A stretch of 64,000 nt of DNA from JAJKJG01 sp036556825 (GTDB lineage: Bacteria; Pseudomonadota; Alphaproteobacteria; Rhizobiales; Beijerinckiaceae): contig DATBIR010000060.1 of the NCBI GenBank assembly GCA_036556825.1, positions 1-64,000 on the forward strand, in the 5' to 3' direction. Made by a program: the position numbers and the translations under genes. The notes under the pieces are model-generated. The model worked only from the letters and a program-made list of their open reading frames with translations. It did no database searches and was not told where the DNA came from. Shown one piece after another: positions 40,890 to 49,484 of this stretch (its first letter is position 1; every line of letters begins with the position of its first letter).

Positions 40890-42191
40890 CTAGCCCTTGT
40901 AGCCCATGAGCCGCGGCAGCCAGAGAACCGTTTCCGGAATGAAGGTGATGATCGCCAGGGCCACGATCATCGCCAGGACGAAAGGCGTCGTGTCGCGGAT
41001 GACGTGGCGCAAAGGTGCGCCGGAAATCGCCGAGACGATGAACAGCAGCAGCCCGTAGGGCGGCGTGATGAGGCCGATCATGATGTTGAAAACCGTCACG
41101 ACCCCGAAATGCACGAGGTCGATGCCGAGGGCTTTGGCGGTCGGGATGAAGATCGGCAGGATGACCAGGATGATGGTGCTGCCTTCCAGCAGGCAGCCCA
41201 GCACCAGCAGAATGACGTTCACCCACAGCAGGAAAGCGAAAGGCGAAAGGTTGTAGCCGCTGAGGATGTTGCGGACGACCTCCGGGATATTCTCGATGGT
41301 CACCACGTAGTTGAAGACGAGCGCACCGGCGATCAGCATGCCGATCGATGCGGTCGAGCGGGCGCTCGCCAGGACGGCGCCGTAGGTATCCGCCGCGCTG
41401 ACATTCCGGTACAGGATGACGGCGACCAGGAAGGCGTATGCCGCCGCGACCGCGGCAGCTTCGGTCGGGGTCATGACGCCGCCATAGATGCCGCCCAGCA
41501 GAATGACCGGCATCAGCAATGCGGGTAGCGCGGCGAAGGTGATGCGCGGCCACTCGCGTACCGGGATTGGCTTCTCGACCGGAAATCCGCGCCTGTGCGC
41601 CATGGCGGTGTTGATCACCATTTGCGCCAGTGCCATCAGCAGGCCCGGGATGATGCCGCCGAAAAACAGGTAGCCGATGGATGCGTCCGAGATGAGCGCA
41701 TAGAGGACCATCGGAATCGACGGCGGGATGATCGGCCCGATGACCGCGGATGCGGCCGTGATCGCGGCGGCATAGCTGACCGTATACCGTTGGTTCCGGG
41801 TCATCATGTCGATGCTGATGCGCCCGGTTCCGGCGACGTCGGCAATGGCCGACCCCGACATCCCCGCAAAGATGATGCTTTGCGCGATGTTGATGTGTCC
41901 GAGACCGCCGCGGAAGCGTCCCACGAGCATGTCGCAGAAGCGCAGCAGCTTGTCGGTCATCTTGCTGATGTTCATCAGCTCGGCGGCGAACAGGAACAGC
42001 GGCACGGCGAGCAGCACGTAGCTGTTGTACATCCCGTTGAGGAGTTGCTCCGCGGCGGTTCCGAGATCGAGACCGGTGATCAGGAGGTAAATGATCGATC
42101 CCACGATCATCGAATGACCGATCGGCAGACCGAACAGGCCCAGGATCAGGATTGTCCAGAGCGTCAGCGCGAACGGGCTGAACGGGTTCAT
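40890..42191 (-). CDS. dctM: TRAP transporter large permease (DctM)
   Basis: A 433-residue TRAP-type permease with about 12 membrane segments. Conserved blocks: LFLFAAELMNISKMTDKLLRF, GMSGSAIADVAGTG, IIPPSIPMVLYALISDASIGYLF and GGVMTPTEAAAVAAAYAFLV. Couples solute uptake to a sodium or proton gradient with DctQ and DctP. The start overlaps the dctQ stop (ATGA). A longer frame upstream is a shadow of dctQ. Confidence 0.94.
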   Translation of the reverse strand: MNPFSPFALTLWTILILGLFGLPIGHSMIVGSIIYLLITGLDLGTAAEQLLNGMYNSYVLLAVPLFLFAAELMNISKMTDKLLRFCDMLVGRFRGGLGHINIAQSIIFAGMSGSAIADVAGTGRISIDMMTRNQRYTVSYAAAITAASAVIGPIIPPSIPMVLYALISDASIGYLFFGGIIPGLLMALAQMVINTAMAHRRGFPVEKPIPVREWPRITFAALPALLMPVILLGGIYGGVMTPTEAAAVAAAYAFLVAVILYRNVSAADTYGAVLASARSTASIGMLIAGALVFNYVVTIENIPEVVRNILSGYNLSPFAFLLWVNVILLVLGCLLEGSTIILVILPIFIPTAKALGIDLVHFGVVTVFNIMIGLITPPYGLLLFIVSAISGAPLRHVIRDTTPFVLAMIVALAIITFIPETVLWLPRLMGYKG

Positions 42192-42733
42192 AGGGCGGAG
42201 CCGCTGCCGGGCTCGACGTCCGGCCCGCGCCCGCGCATGGCGCGCCATGTGAGCCAGCCGTAGCGCACGATCGCGCCGACCGAGAACAGGATGAAAATCG
42301 AGTAGAGATAGTCCATCCGGACGCCGAGATACGCCGACCTCTCGACCTTCATGAAGGTCACGTAGCTCGTCGCGCCCGGCAGGGACACCGCATAGGCGGC
42401 GACGAGGGCGACGCCTGTGACGACGGCGAATACGCGTCGCGTGCGTTCCCTTACGGCGCTGTAGATGATGTCGAAGCGGACCTCGTCCTTTTCGTCGAGC
42501 ACGAACACCGCGCCCCACAGCACGCCCCATATCCACATCAGCGTGCTGACCTCCTCGGTCCAGCCGACGGGGTAGTTCAGGACATAGCGGAAGACGATTT
42601 GCAGGATGAAGCAGACGAACATGGTGGCGAGCATGAGGGCGGCGAGATTCTCCGCCCTCCGCCGCAGCCATCGCCCGATGGCGAGGAGCCTTCCAGAGTT
42701 CATGCTCCGCCCAAATCCCGTCACGCGCGCCAT
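42188..42733 (-). CDS. dctQ: TRAP transporter small permease (DctQ)
   Basis: A 181-residue TRAP small membrane subunit with four membrane segments. Signature: FILQIVFRYVLNYPVGWTEEVSTLMWIWG (about residues 42-70). Start ATG 42733 has AGGCGG 8 bases upstream; a start at 42703 (MNSGRLL) is also plausible. Coupled to dctM by a 4-base overlap and 54 bp downstream of dctP. Confidence 0.9.
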   Translation of the reverse strand: MARVTGFGRSMNSGRLLAIGRWLRRRAENLAALMLATMFVCFILQIVFRYVLNYPVGWTEEVSTLMWIWGVLWGAVFVLDEKDEVRFDIIYSAVRERTRRVFAVVTGVALVAAYAVSLPGATSYVTFMKVERSAYLGVRMDYLYSIFILFSVGAIVRYGWLTWRAMRGRGPDVEPGSGSAL

Positions 42734-42787
42734 GGCCGCCGGCCGCCTGCGACGGCGGCCGGATGTCTCGCGGCCGTTATCCGCCGC

Positions 42788-43777
42788 TCACGCGATGGCG
42801 TTGATGCGCTCCAGGGCGCCCTTCGGCCAGTCGCTTCCGTATTTTTCGACGTATTTTTTCTGGGCGTAGCTGCGGAACGCATTCAGGTCCGGCGTGTAGA
42901 CCTTCTTGCCCTGCGACTTGAAGAACTCCAGCGCTTCCTTCTCCTGCGCGTTGAATTTCGCGGTGTAGTCGTCGATGGCCTTCTCGGCCGCCGCCTGGAA
43001 ACGGGACCGTTGCTCTGCGCTCATGGCGTCCCACACCTTCGTCGTCACGACCATGACGTCGTAGCCGACCACATGGCCGGTGAGGACGAATTGTGAGGTC
43101 ACCTCGTAGAATTTCATCAGCCGGCTCGCCACCAGCGGGTTGTCCTGACCGTCGATCGCGCCGGACTGCAGGGCCGTGTAGACTTCCGCATAGGCCACCG
43201 GCGTCGGATTCGCGCCGATCGATTCGCCGAGGAACTGCCAGAACTCGCCGGGAGGCATGCGCAGTTTGATGCCGCTCAGGTCGGCTGGCGTCTTGATCTG
43301 CTTGTCCGGCCTGAGATTCACGTGCCGCGAGCCGAAATAGACCGGCGTGACGACCTGCAGGCCCAGCTGGTCCCGCGCCATCTTTGCGAATTCCTGGCCG
43401 ACATCGCTCTTGAAGGTCTTCTTCAGATGGTCCGAGTCCCGGAACAGGTACGCGGACGTCATGAGCGACCACGCCGGGATCTGCTTCGAGATGTCGGCAG
43501 GAGCCAGGTTGCACATGTCCAGGTTGCCGCGCTGAAGCGCGACCAGTTCGGTGCCCTGTTTGAAGAGCGTGTTGCCCCAGTAAGGTTCGAGATCGATGTC
43601 GTCCTTCAGGGCGGCCGCAAGGTTCTTGTAGGCCTCCGCCCGCAGATCCTGCTCCGTGAAGGCGGAGCTGAACCTGAGCTTGCGCCTGCTCTGAGCCCCT
43701 GCCGGCGAGGCGCCGAGTGCGAGGGCCGAGGCGCCCAGCGCAAGGGCGGTGCGGCGGGTCAATCGGCTGTCCACCAT
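42788..43777 (-). CDS. dctP: TRAP transporter substrate-binding protein (DctP)
   Basis: A 329-residue periplasmic binding protein. N terminus RLTRRTALALGASALALGASPAGAQ is a signal peptide with a twin-arginine-like SRLTRRTA segment, so Tat export is possible. The family core includes YFGSRHVNLRPDKQIKTPADLSGIKLRMPPGEFW and QSGAIDGQDNPLV. Start ATG 43777 with GGGAGGAA 7 bases upstream. Substrate unknown; aroQ downstream suggests an aromatic precursor such as quinate, shikimate or dehydroshikimate. Confidence 0.92.
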   Translation of the reverse strand: MVDSRLTRRTALALGASALALGASPAGAQSRRKLRFSSAFTEQDLRAEAYKNLAAALKDDIDLEPYWGNTLFKQGTELVALQRGNLDMCNLAPADISKQIPAWSLMTSAYLFRDSDHLKKTFKSDVGQEFAKMARDQLGLQVVTPVYFGSRHVNLRPDKQIKTPADLSGIKLRMPPGEFWQFLGESIGANPTPVAYAEVYTALQSGAIDGQDNPLVASRLMKFYEVTSQFVLTGHVVGYDVMVVTTKVWDAMSAEQRSRFQAAAEKAIDDYTAKFNAQEKEALEFFKSQGKKVYTPDLNAFRSYAQKKYVEKYGSDWPKGALERINAIA

Positions 43778-43942
43778 CGATATTCCTCCCGTGAGCCTCG
43801 CCTGGTCTGGCGAGGCGATCACCTCATAATGCGCAATCGCAGGGCCGGTGCAACGGCAAAACCGGTAATCTCAGACGTTTTATGGTTCGTATGACATAGG
43901 TTGGAGCGAGCTGCGGCGTCTGTGTCGGCGATGGTCTGGCGC

Positions 43943-44614
43943 TCAGCCACCTATGGCGCCGGTGCCGAGGGCGTGCTCGACGCCGCCCTTGACATGCGCG
44001 TCGAGGACGTCCCGCGCTTTTGCGGCGTCCCGTTTGAGTGCGCAGCCGAGGAGCAGCCGGTGCTCCCGACCGGAGATCCCGCTCCGGAAGCCCAGGGCGA
44101 TCATCTGATACCGCAGGTATTTGTCGAACACTGCGGCGTGCGTCTCCATGAGCAGGCGCGACCCGCACGCGGAGATCAGGGCCTGATGGAAATTCCAGTC
44201 GTAATGCTTCCATTGCTCGGTCGCGCTTGCGTCGCCGGCTTCCATCCGCTCTTCCATCAGCGTGAGCTTGTGGTGAGCGGCCACCACCCTCCCCTCCCAC
44301 TCGACATCGCCTTGCCGGAATGACTGCTCGAGCGCATGGCCCTCGAGCAACAGCCGCAGCGCCGCGATCTCCTTGAGGTTCTTCACCGAGATCGGCGCCA
44401 CCTCGAAGCCGCGCTGACCTTCCGCGACGATGAGCTTCTCCGACGAGAGGCGGCTCAGGATCTCGCGCAACGTGCTGACGCTCGTTCGGTAATCGGCACG
44501 CAGGCGGTCGAGTTTGAGCTTGCTGCCCGGAGCGAGCCGGCCGAACAGGATGTCGGCACGGATCTGGCGATAGGCCGTCTCGCCCGGCGTTCCCGCCCCT
44601 TGGCCCGGCGTCAT
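43943..44614 (-). CDS. GntR (FadR/FCD) regulator, paralogue 2
   Basis: A 223-residue GntR regulator with winged HTH (AYRQIRADILFGRLAPGSKLKLDRL, STLREILSRLSSEKLIVAEGQRGFEV) at about 13-75 and a C-terminal FCD ligand-binding domain (HALEQSFRQGDVEWEGRVVAAHHKL; HQALISACGS; HRLLLGCALKRD). It closely resembles the gene just upstream, whose stop it overlaps by 4 bases (44611-44614), so the pair is a tandem duplication that is translated together. It lies 165 bp upstream of dctP on the same strand and probably controls the TRAP operon. Confidence 0.92.
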   Translation of the reverse strand: MTPGQGAGTPGETAYRQIRADILFGRLAPGSKLKLDRLRADYRTSVSTLREILSRLSSEKLIVAEGQRGFEVAPISVKNLKEIAALRLLLEGHALEQSFRQGDVEWEGRVVAAHHKLTLMEERMEAGDASATEQWKHYDWNFHQALISACGSRLLMETHAAVFDKYLRYQMIALGFRSGISGREHRLLLGCALKRDAAKARDVLDAHVKGGVEHALGTGAIGG

Positions 44615-45453
44615 GCCTCTCTCTTGCGCTTGTTGCGGGTGGCGCGCGCGGCCGAAGGGCTGCGCCTCACCGGGGTTTTGGAAGGGGACGCTCCTGCTGG
44701 CGCCTTCACGCGCCCTGCGACCCGCGGCTCCGTGCGGGCCGCTTGCCTCGACGCGTTGGCGCGGCCCGAGGGTCGCACGAGCCAGGTTTGGTCTCCCCGG
44801 GCGAGAGCGCTTTCGACGCAACCCTCGACATGGCGGATCAGGACCTGTTGCGCCCGCTCGACGTTGCGCTTCAGGGCGCAGTCCAGAAGCTCGCGATGCT
44901 CCGCGGCGGCAACTTCGCCGCGGTAGATATTGGCGACCATCTGGTAGCGGACGTATTTGTCGTAGACCGAGGCGTGCGCTTCCAGCAGGGCCTCCGAGGC
45001 GCACGCCGACACGAGCGCGCGATGGAATTCGCGGTCGTAGCGTTTCCAGAGTTCGGCGGCAGACTTGTCCCCGGCCGCCATCCTGGTTTCGAGCGTCGAC
45101 AGCTTGTGGTGGGCGGCGACGACGCTGCCCTCCCACTCCAGATCGCCGGCCGAGAACGACGCCGCCAGGGCGTGGCATTCCAGGAGAAGGCGCATCCCGC
45201 CGACCTCACGAAAACCCTCGGGGGACACGGGCTCCACCTCGAACCCGCGCTGTCCCTCCGCGATGACGAAACCTTCCGAGCAAAGGCGGTTCAGGATTTC
45301 ACGAAGGGTGCTCACGCTAACGCCGTAGCTGGCGCGAAGGACATCGAGCTTCAGCTTCTGGGAGGGGGCGAGGCGGCCGAAGATGATGTCGCGACGGATC
45401 CTGCGATAGGCGCTCTCCCCGATCGTCTCCGGGGATGCTGACGGTTCGAGCAT
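44611..45453 (-). CDS. GntR (FadR/FCD) regulator with basic tail, paralogue 1
   Basis: A 280-residue paralogue of the gene at 43943. HTH at about 15-75 (ESAYRRIRRDIIFGRLAPSQ; STLREILNRLCSEGFVIAEG), FCD domain to about 225 (HKLSTLETRMAAGDKSAAEL; REFHRALVSACASEALLEAH; HRELLDCALKRN), then a 55-residue Lys/Arg/Ala/Pro-rich tail (VRPSGRANASRQAARTEPRV ... RNKRKREA) missing in the paralogue. Start ATG 45453 preceded by GGCGGAGT. The tail may bind DNA or a partner. Two such regulators made at equal ratio could form heterodimers. Confidence 0.92.
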   Translation of the reverse strand: MLEPSASPETIGESAYRRIRRDIIFGRLAPSQKLKLDVLRASYGVSVSTLREILNRLCSEGFVIAEGQRGFEVEPVSPEGFREVGGMRLLLECHALAASFSAGDLEWEGSVVAAHHKLSTLETRMAAGDKSAAELWKRYDREFHRALVSACASEALLEAHASVYDKYVRYQMVANIYRGEVAAAEHRELLDCALKRNVERAQQVLIRHVEGCVESALARGDQTWLVRPSGRANASRQAARTEPRVAGRVKAPAGASPSKTPVRRSPSAARATRNKRKREA

Positions 45454-45565
45454 GTACTCCGCCCCTTGGGGGATCCAAACCTCCGACAATCTGGCATTTC
45501 TTCGCCAGGATGTGAATTCCTTGCGTTCCTGGCACAATCGAAAAAATATATGACAGAACCAGCTT

Positions 45566-45586
45566 TGTCGGTTTGGTTTGACGACA
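45566..45586. promoter_or_regulatory. 21-bp dyad in GntR divergent promoter region
   Basis: TGTCG (45566-45570) and CGACA (45582-45586) with an 11-base spacer, directly before the GGAGG ribosome site of the gene at 45602 and facing the GntR pair start. It could be an operator for the FCD regulators; the family often uses short inverted repeats, but this exact sequence is not a known site. Confidence 0.35.
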
Positions 45587-45601
45587 TGGGGGAGGCCCGC
45601 A

Positions 45602-46264
45602 ATGGCCCGCGGCAGCGGTTTCCTGGCGATCTGGAGCGACGTGGAGCCTCGCCAGGAGACGGACTATCTGCATTGGCTCACCCGCGAGCATACGGCCGAG
45701 CGCTTGAGCATTCCCGGCTTCCTGGGGGTGCGCGTGTTCCGGGCCCGCCTCGCCGGGCACTGCCGCTATTTCATCCTCTACCGGCTCGAAGAGCCCGGCG
45801 TGCTCGGCAGCCGCTCGTACCTGGCGCGCCTGAACGCCCCGACGCAATGGTCGCGCCGCACCATGCCGATCCTTGGCAATTTCATCCGCGGCGGCGGAGG
45901 TGTCGTTGCCGAGGCCGGCTCCGGCCAGGGTGGAATCATCTTGCCGCTCGTCCTGGAGGCGAACGAAATCGCCACGGCCCGCGCGTTGCTGGACGCGGTG
46001 GCGGCAATGGACCGGGTCGTGTCCGCAAGAATCCTCGAGGTCGAGCCGGGCGGCACCGGGATCCAGACCACCGAAAAATCCATGAGAGCCGAGGACCGGT
46101 CCTTCGCGGCGCTCCTGCTGATCGAGGCGCTCGCCGGCGACGCCCTCGACCGCGCCCATGCGGAGGTAGCGAAGACGATGCGGCCGAACATGCCGGCGCT
46201 GGTCTACGACCAAGTCTTCGCCCTGAATGACCAGGACGTCATCGGCGGAGGCGGCCTGACGTGA
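45602..46264 (+). CDS. Hypothetical protein, possible ferredoxin-like (EthD-type) fold
   Basis: A 220-residue soluble protein. N-terminal half has a repeated alpha/beta pattern (FLAIWSDVEPRQETDYLHWL; RYFILYRLEEPGVLGSR) like dimeric alpha-beta-barrel (EthD/DUF4286-like) proteins. Start ATG 45602, with GGAGG at 45589. It is transcribed divergently from the GntR pair, so it may be part of the same regulon. No catalytic motif is evident. Confidence 0.72.
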   Translation: MARGSGFLAIWSDVEPRQETDYLHWLTREHTAERLSIPGFLGVRVFRARLAGHCRYFILYRLEEPGVLGSRSYLARLNAPTQWSRRTMPILGNFIRGGGGVVAEAGSGQGGIILPLVLEANEIATARALLDAVAAMDRVVSARILEVEPGGTGIQTTEKSMRAEDRSFAALLLIEALAGDALDRAHAEVAKTMRPNMPALVYDQVFALNDQDVIGGGGLT

Positions 46265-46358
46265 CCGGCACCGCCTCGCCGCCCGAAGGATCCGCCCGCG
46301 TCACCCTCGGGACGCACGACAGGCCGGAGAGTCCTGGCACGCCGGCACGGGGAGTTCC

Positions 46359-47210
46359 TCATGCCGCCGGCTTCGCCCGATGATGGCTTCCGTCGCCGCG
46401 GGTCAGGACGCGGTCCCCGGGCAGGAGCGTGCCGGGCTCGAAGTCGGGCAGCGGGGCCAGCTCGCGCCAGAGCGCGGGAAGCCGCTCCATGTCGAGAGCC
46501 GGCCAGGCATTCGCGTCGGCGAGCACGAAATAACTCTCCTGGAAGTCGTCGATGCGGTAGCGGGTGCGCATGACGCGGCCGAGCTCGAAGGCGACGCGGT
46601 TCGGCGATGAGCTGTCCAGCGCAAACACCGACTCGGCGGGCGAGGAGGCGATGCCGGCGCCGACGATGCGCAGGCCGTCCACTGTCTCGGCGAGCCCGAA
46701 CTCGACCGTGTACCAGTAGAGCCGGGCGAGGCGGTGCAAGGCGCCGTGCGCGGCCGCCTCCAGGCCGGCCCGCCCGTAGGCCGCGAGGTAGTCGGCATAA
46801 ACCGGCTGCATGATCAGCGGCACGTGGCCGAACACGTCGTGGAACACGTCCGGCTCATCGATGTAGTCGACCTGCTCGGGCTTGCGGATCCAGTAGGCGG
46901 CCGGGAATTTGCGGTCGGCCAGAAGCTTGAAGAAGACGAGGTCCGGCACCAGCCCGGGCACGGCCACGACCTCCCAGCCGGTCGCGGCCGAGAGGCGCGC
47001 GTTCAGCCGGCGGAAGTCGGGGATGCCGGTCTCGCCGATGTCGAGGCGGTCCAGCCCGTCGAGGAAAGATTCGGCGACGCGGCCGCGCAGGACGGCGCGC
47101 TGGCGGCGGGCGAGCGTGCGCCAGGTGGCGTGATCGGTCTCGGTATACGCCTCGTGCCTCTGGTCGAGCAGCCAGTCGCGCGGATCCTCGCGTTTGGCGG
47201 TGGCGTCCAT
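46359..47210 (-). CDS. phhA: Phenylalanine 4-hydroxylase
   Basis: Iron and tetrahydropterin-dependent hydroxylase converting Phe to Tyr. 283 residues, the usual size of the monomeric bacterial enzyme. The iron triad is complete: His124 and His129 in FHDVFGHVP and Glu170 in WYTVEFGL. Start ATG 47210 with GAGG 6 bases upstream. folE in the same window makes the pterin precursor, but no phhB (pterin-carbinolamine dehydratase) was seen nearby. Lies convergently with the hypothetical gene at 45602. Confidence 0.96.
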   Translation of the reverse strand: MDATAKREDPRDWLLDQRHEAYTETDHATWRTLARRQRAVLRGRVAESFLDGLDRLDIGETGIPDFRRLNARLSAATGWEVVAVPGLVPDLVFFKLLADRKFPAAYWIRKPEQVDYIDEPDVFHDVFGHVPLIMQPVYADYLAAYGRAGLEAAAHGALHRLARLYWYTVEFGLAETVDGLRIVGAGIASSPAESVFALDSSSPNRVAFELGRVMRTRYRIDDFQESYFVLADANAWPALDMERLPALWRELAPLPDFEPGTLLPGDRVLTRGDGSHHRAKPAA

Positions 47211-47445
47211 GGCGCCTCTCCCTCGGTCGAGCGCCCGCGAAGACAACGCGCAGCCTTACCGGCGCTGTTCCGCGGCGCGGGGCCGCGGCTCCGCAGGTGG
47301 CGAGCGCTTCTTCTCTCGTTGCGCAGCGCGCACCGCATCGACCGGTGTCTGCCGCCCCGGCGTGTCCTGCAATTATCCTGAGGAAATATTCTCCTTCCGG
47401 GCAGCATGTGACAATGAAGCTACAGCGATATCGTGTGCCTTGAGG

Positions 47446-47461
47446 ATAGGAGGGCTCCTAT
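47446..47461. promoter_or_regulatory. 16-bp palindrome ahead of porin gene
   Basis: ATAGGAGGGCTCCTAT, a perfect 7-bp inverted repeat with a 2-base centre, 37 bases before the porin start codon. In the mRNA it would be part of the leader; it may be an operator or a leader hairpin. Confidence 0.4.
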
Positions 47462-47498
47462 ACGACCGCTTCAGAGCACGAATCACGAGAGACCGACA

Positions 47499-48266
47499 GT
47501 GAAGAAACTCCTCCTCGCCACCACGATCATTTCTGGCTTCACGACGGCGGCCTTCGCCGCCGACCTCCCGTCCCGTTACGCGCCCGCGCCGGCCTTCGCT
47601 CCTGTTCCGACATTCACATGGACCGGGTTCTATGTCGGTGCGCAGATTGGCTATGGCTGGGAGAACGGCGACGACATCTTCATCCCCAACACCCCTGTCG
47701 ACCTGGGCGGCGGCTACACGGCCGTCTTCAGCGGGTCCTCGAACGGCGCCGAAGGCGTCCTCGGCGGCGCCCATGTCGGCTACAACATGCAGATGGGCAA
47801 CGTCGTGTTCGGCGTCGAAGGCGACATCGAAGCCTCCAACGTCGAGACCGACGCGACCGTCAGCGCGACCTTCTTCGGCCCAGGCCTCGGCGCCGGCGCC
47901 TCGGCCACGGCGCAGGCGAAGGTCCAGCTCAACTGGGCCGGCTCGATCCGCGGGCGTCTCGGCTTCGCCTTCGACCGGCTGCTGGTCTACGGAACTGGCG
48001 GTGTTGCGGTCGCCGACCTCGAGGAAAGCGTCAGTCTCGTCGTTCCGGCCTTCCCTGCGCTGAACGCGGCGGCGAGCGCCAGCGACACCGTGTGGGGCTG
48101 GACCCTCGGCGGCGGCCTCGAATACGCCTTCACGAACAACCTGACGGCACGGGCCGAATACCGCTACACGCGGCTCGACGGCCTGGATGAGCGTCCGTCT
48201 TTCGCCACTGACGGCGATGACCCGCACCTCCATGTCGTTCGCGTCGGCGCCAGCTACAAATTCTGA
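47499..48266 (+). CDS. Outer membrane beta-barrel protein (porin/OmpA-like)
   Basis: A 255-residue outer membrane protein with a signal peptide (KKLLLATTIISGFTTAAFA, about residues 2-20, cleaved before ADLPSRYAP). Typical alphaproteobacterial small barrel family: FTWTGFYVGAQIGYGWENG after a Pro-rich segment and C-terminal LHVVRVGASYKF with the terminal Phe needed for BAM-dependent insertion. GTG start. A strong intrinsic terminator follows. Related proteins are major Rhizobiales surface proteins such as Omp25/Omp31 types. Confidence 0.93.
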   Translation: MKKLLLATTIISGFTTAAFAADLPSRYAPAPAFAPVPTFTWTGFYVGAQIGYGWENGDDIFIPNTPVDLGGGYTAVFSGSSNGAEGVLGGAHVGYNMQMGNVVFGVEGDIEASNVETDATVSATFFGPGLGAGASATAQAKVQLNWAGSIRGRLGFAFDRLLVYGTGGVAVADLEESVSLVVPAFPALNAAASASDTVWGWTLGGGLEYAFTNNLTARAEYRYTRLDGLDERPSFATDGDDPHLHVVRVGASYKF

Positions 48267-48293
48267 TCCTGTCTGAGCGACCTTCCATCAGAA

Positions 48294-48319
48294 AGCCCGG
48301 GCAACGCCCGGGCTTTTTT
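48294..48319 (+). terminator. Strong rho-independent terminator after porin
   Basis: Nine-base perfect stem AGCCCGGGC/GCCCGGGCT with a 3-base AAC loop and six T. Ends the porin transcript. The next 94 bases hold no gene. Confidence 0.95.
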
Positions 48320-48413
48320 CGTGGCACTGCCTCGGCTTCCGAAAGGCGTCATCGCGGTGGTCGTCCCGTGCGGACGCGCGTCATTCTCGCCACGCACGCC
48401 GGAACCGCACGCC

Positions 48414-49445
48414 TCACTTGCCGATGCGGCCGAGGATGTCGGCGACCCGTTTCACCACCTCCCTGGGAGTTTTGTAGATCTCGGCGATCACGTGAGCGAG
48501 CCTCTCGCCGGGAATCGGATCGACGGTGAGACGCAGCTTCTTCGTTTCGGCGACGAATTCGGGATCGCGCATCGTCGCCAGGAAGGCGTTGCGCAGGGCC
48601 TCGATGCGCTCGCGCGGAACCTCGGGCGGCGCGACGAACGGCCGGCCGAGCGCGACGCGCGACAGGAAAAGCTTCAGCGCCTCCCGCTCCGCCTGGCTCT
48701 GCGCCAGCTCGGTGGCGAGCGGAACATCATCCGGAATGCCCGGATCCTTCTCCAGAGCCACCTGCATCAGGATGTTCAGCTTGCCCTCGCGCATCAGGCG
48801 CTGCCGCGCCAGCGACTCGTAGGCCACGCAGATGCCCTGCACCTCGCCGCGCTCCATGGCGAGGACGATTTCGTTGGAGCCCGGATACCCCTTGACGGTC
48901 CGGAACTTCATGCCGAGGAATTCGGCCAGGAACTCCGGATAGATCGCCGTGTCGGCGCCCGATCCGGTGGCGCCGACCACCAGCTCCTTGCCGGCGAGGT
49001 CGCGCATGGACTGTACGGCTGCGTCCTTGCGCGCGGCGCACACGGTGGTGTCCTTGTCGGGGCTGCCGAGCCAGTTCATCTTCAAGGGATCGAACTGCGC
49101 CGCGTCGCTGCCCAGCAGAGGCTCCAACGGGATGCCGCGGTTGATCAGGCCGAACACCGAACCGTCCTTTGGCGCCACGTTGTAGAGGTGGTTGGCCAGC
49201 TTCAGGGTGCCCGCCCCCGGCATGTTCTGCGGCGTGAGGACCGGGTTGCCGGGAATGTGCTTGCCCATATGCCGGGCGAGCGCGCGCGCCCAGGCGTCGT
49301 TGGCGCCGCCCGGTCCGAAGCCGATCAGGACGGTAACCTGCTTGTCCTTGTAGAAGCCGTCCACCGATTGCGCCGCGGCCGGCTGCGCGGCCGCAAAGCC
49401 GGCCAGGATCGCGACGAGCGCCGCGACGTGACGAACCCCGATCAT
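48414..49445 (-). CDS. Tripartite tricarboxylate transporter binding protein (TctC/Bug)
   Basis: A 343-residue periplasmic solute-binding protein. Signal peptide (MIGVRHVAALVAILAGFAAA region, cleavage after AQPAAAQ about 26). TctC/Bug features: VLIGFGPGGANDAWARALAR, NMPGAGTLKLANHLYNVAPKDGS and ATGSGADTAIYPEFLAEFLG. The TctA/TctB permease is not seen nearby. It lies 39 bp downstream of an ornithine-cyclodeaminase-like gene and is probably co-transcribed, suggesting import of an amino acid-like substrate. Bug proteins often act without linked permeases. Confidence 0.9.
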   Translation of the reverse strand: MIGVRHVAALVAILAGFAAAQPAAAQSVDGFYKDKQVTVLIGFGPGGANDAWARALARHMGKHIPGNPVLTPQNMPGAGTLKLANHLYNVAPKDGSVFGLINRGIPLEPLLGSDAAQFDPLKMNWLGSPDKDTTVCAARKDAAVQSMRDLAGKELVVGATGSGADTAIYPEFLAEFLGMKFRTVKGYPGSNEIVLAMERGEVQGICVAYESLARQRLMREGKLNILMQVALEKDPGIPDDVPLATELAQSQAEREALKLFLSRVALGRPFVAPPEVPRERIEALRNAFLATMRDPEFVAETKKLRLTVDPIPGERLAHVIAEIYKTPREVVKRVADILGRIGK

Positions 49446-49484
49446 GGCATTCCTCCCGCTTGTCCCTTGTTGATCGCCCTCACT

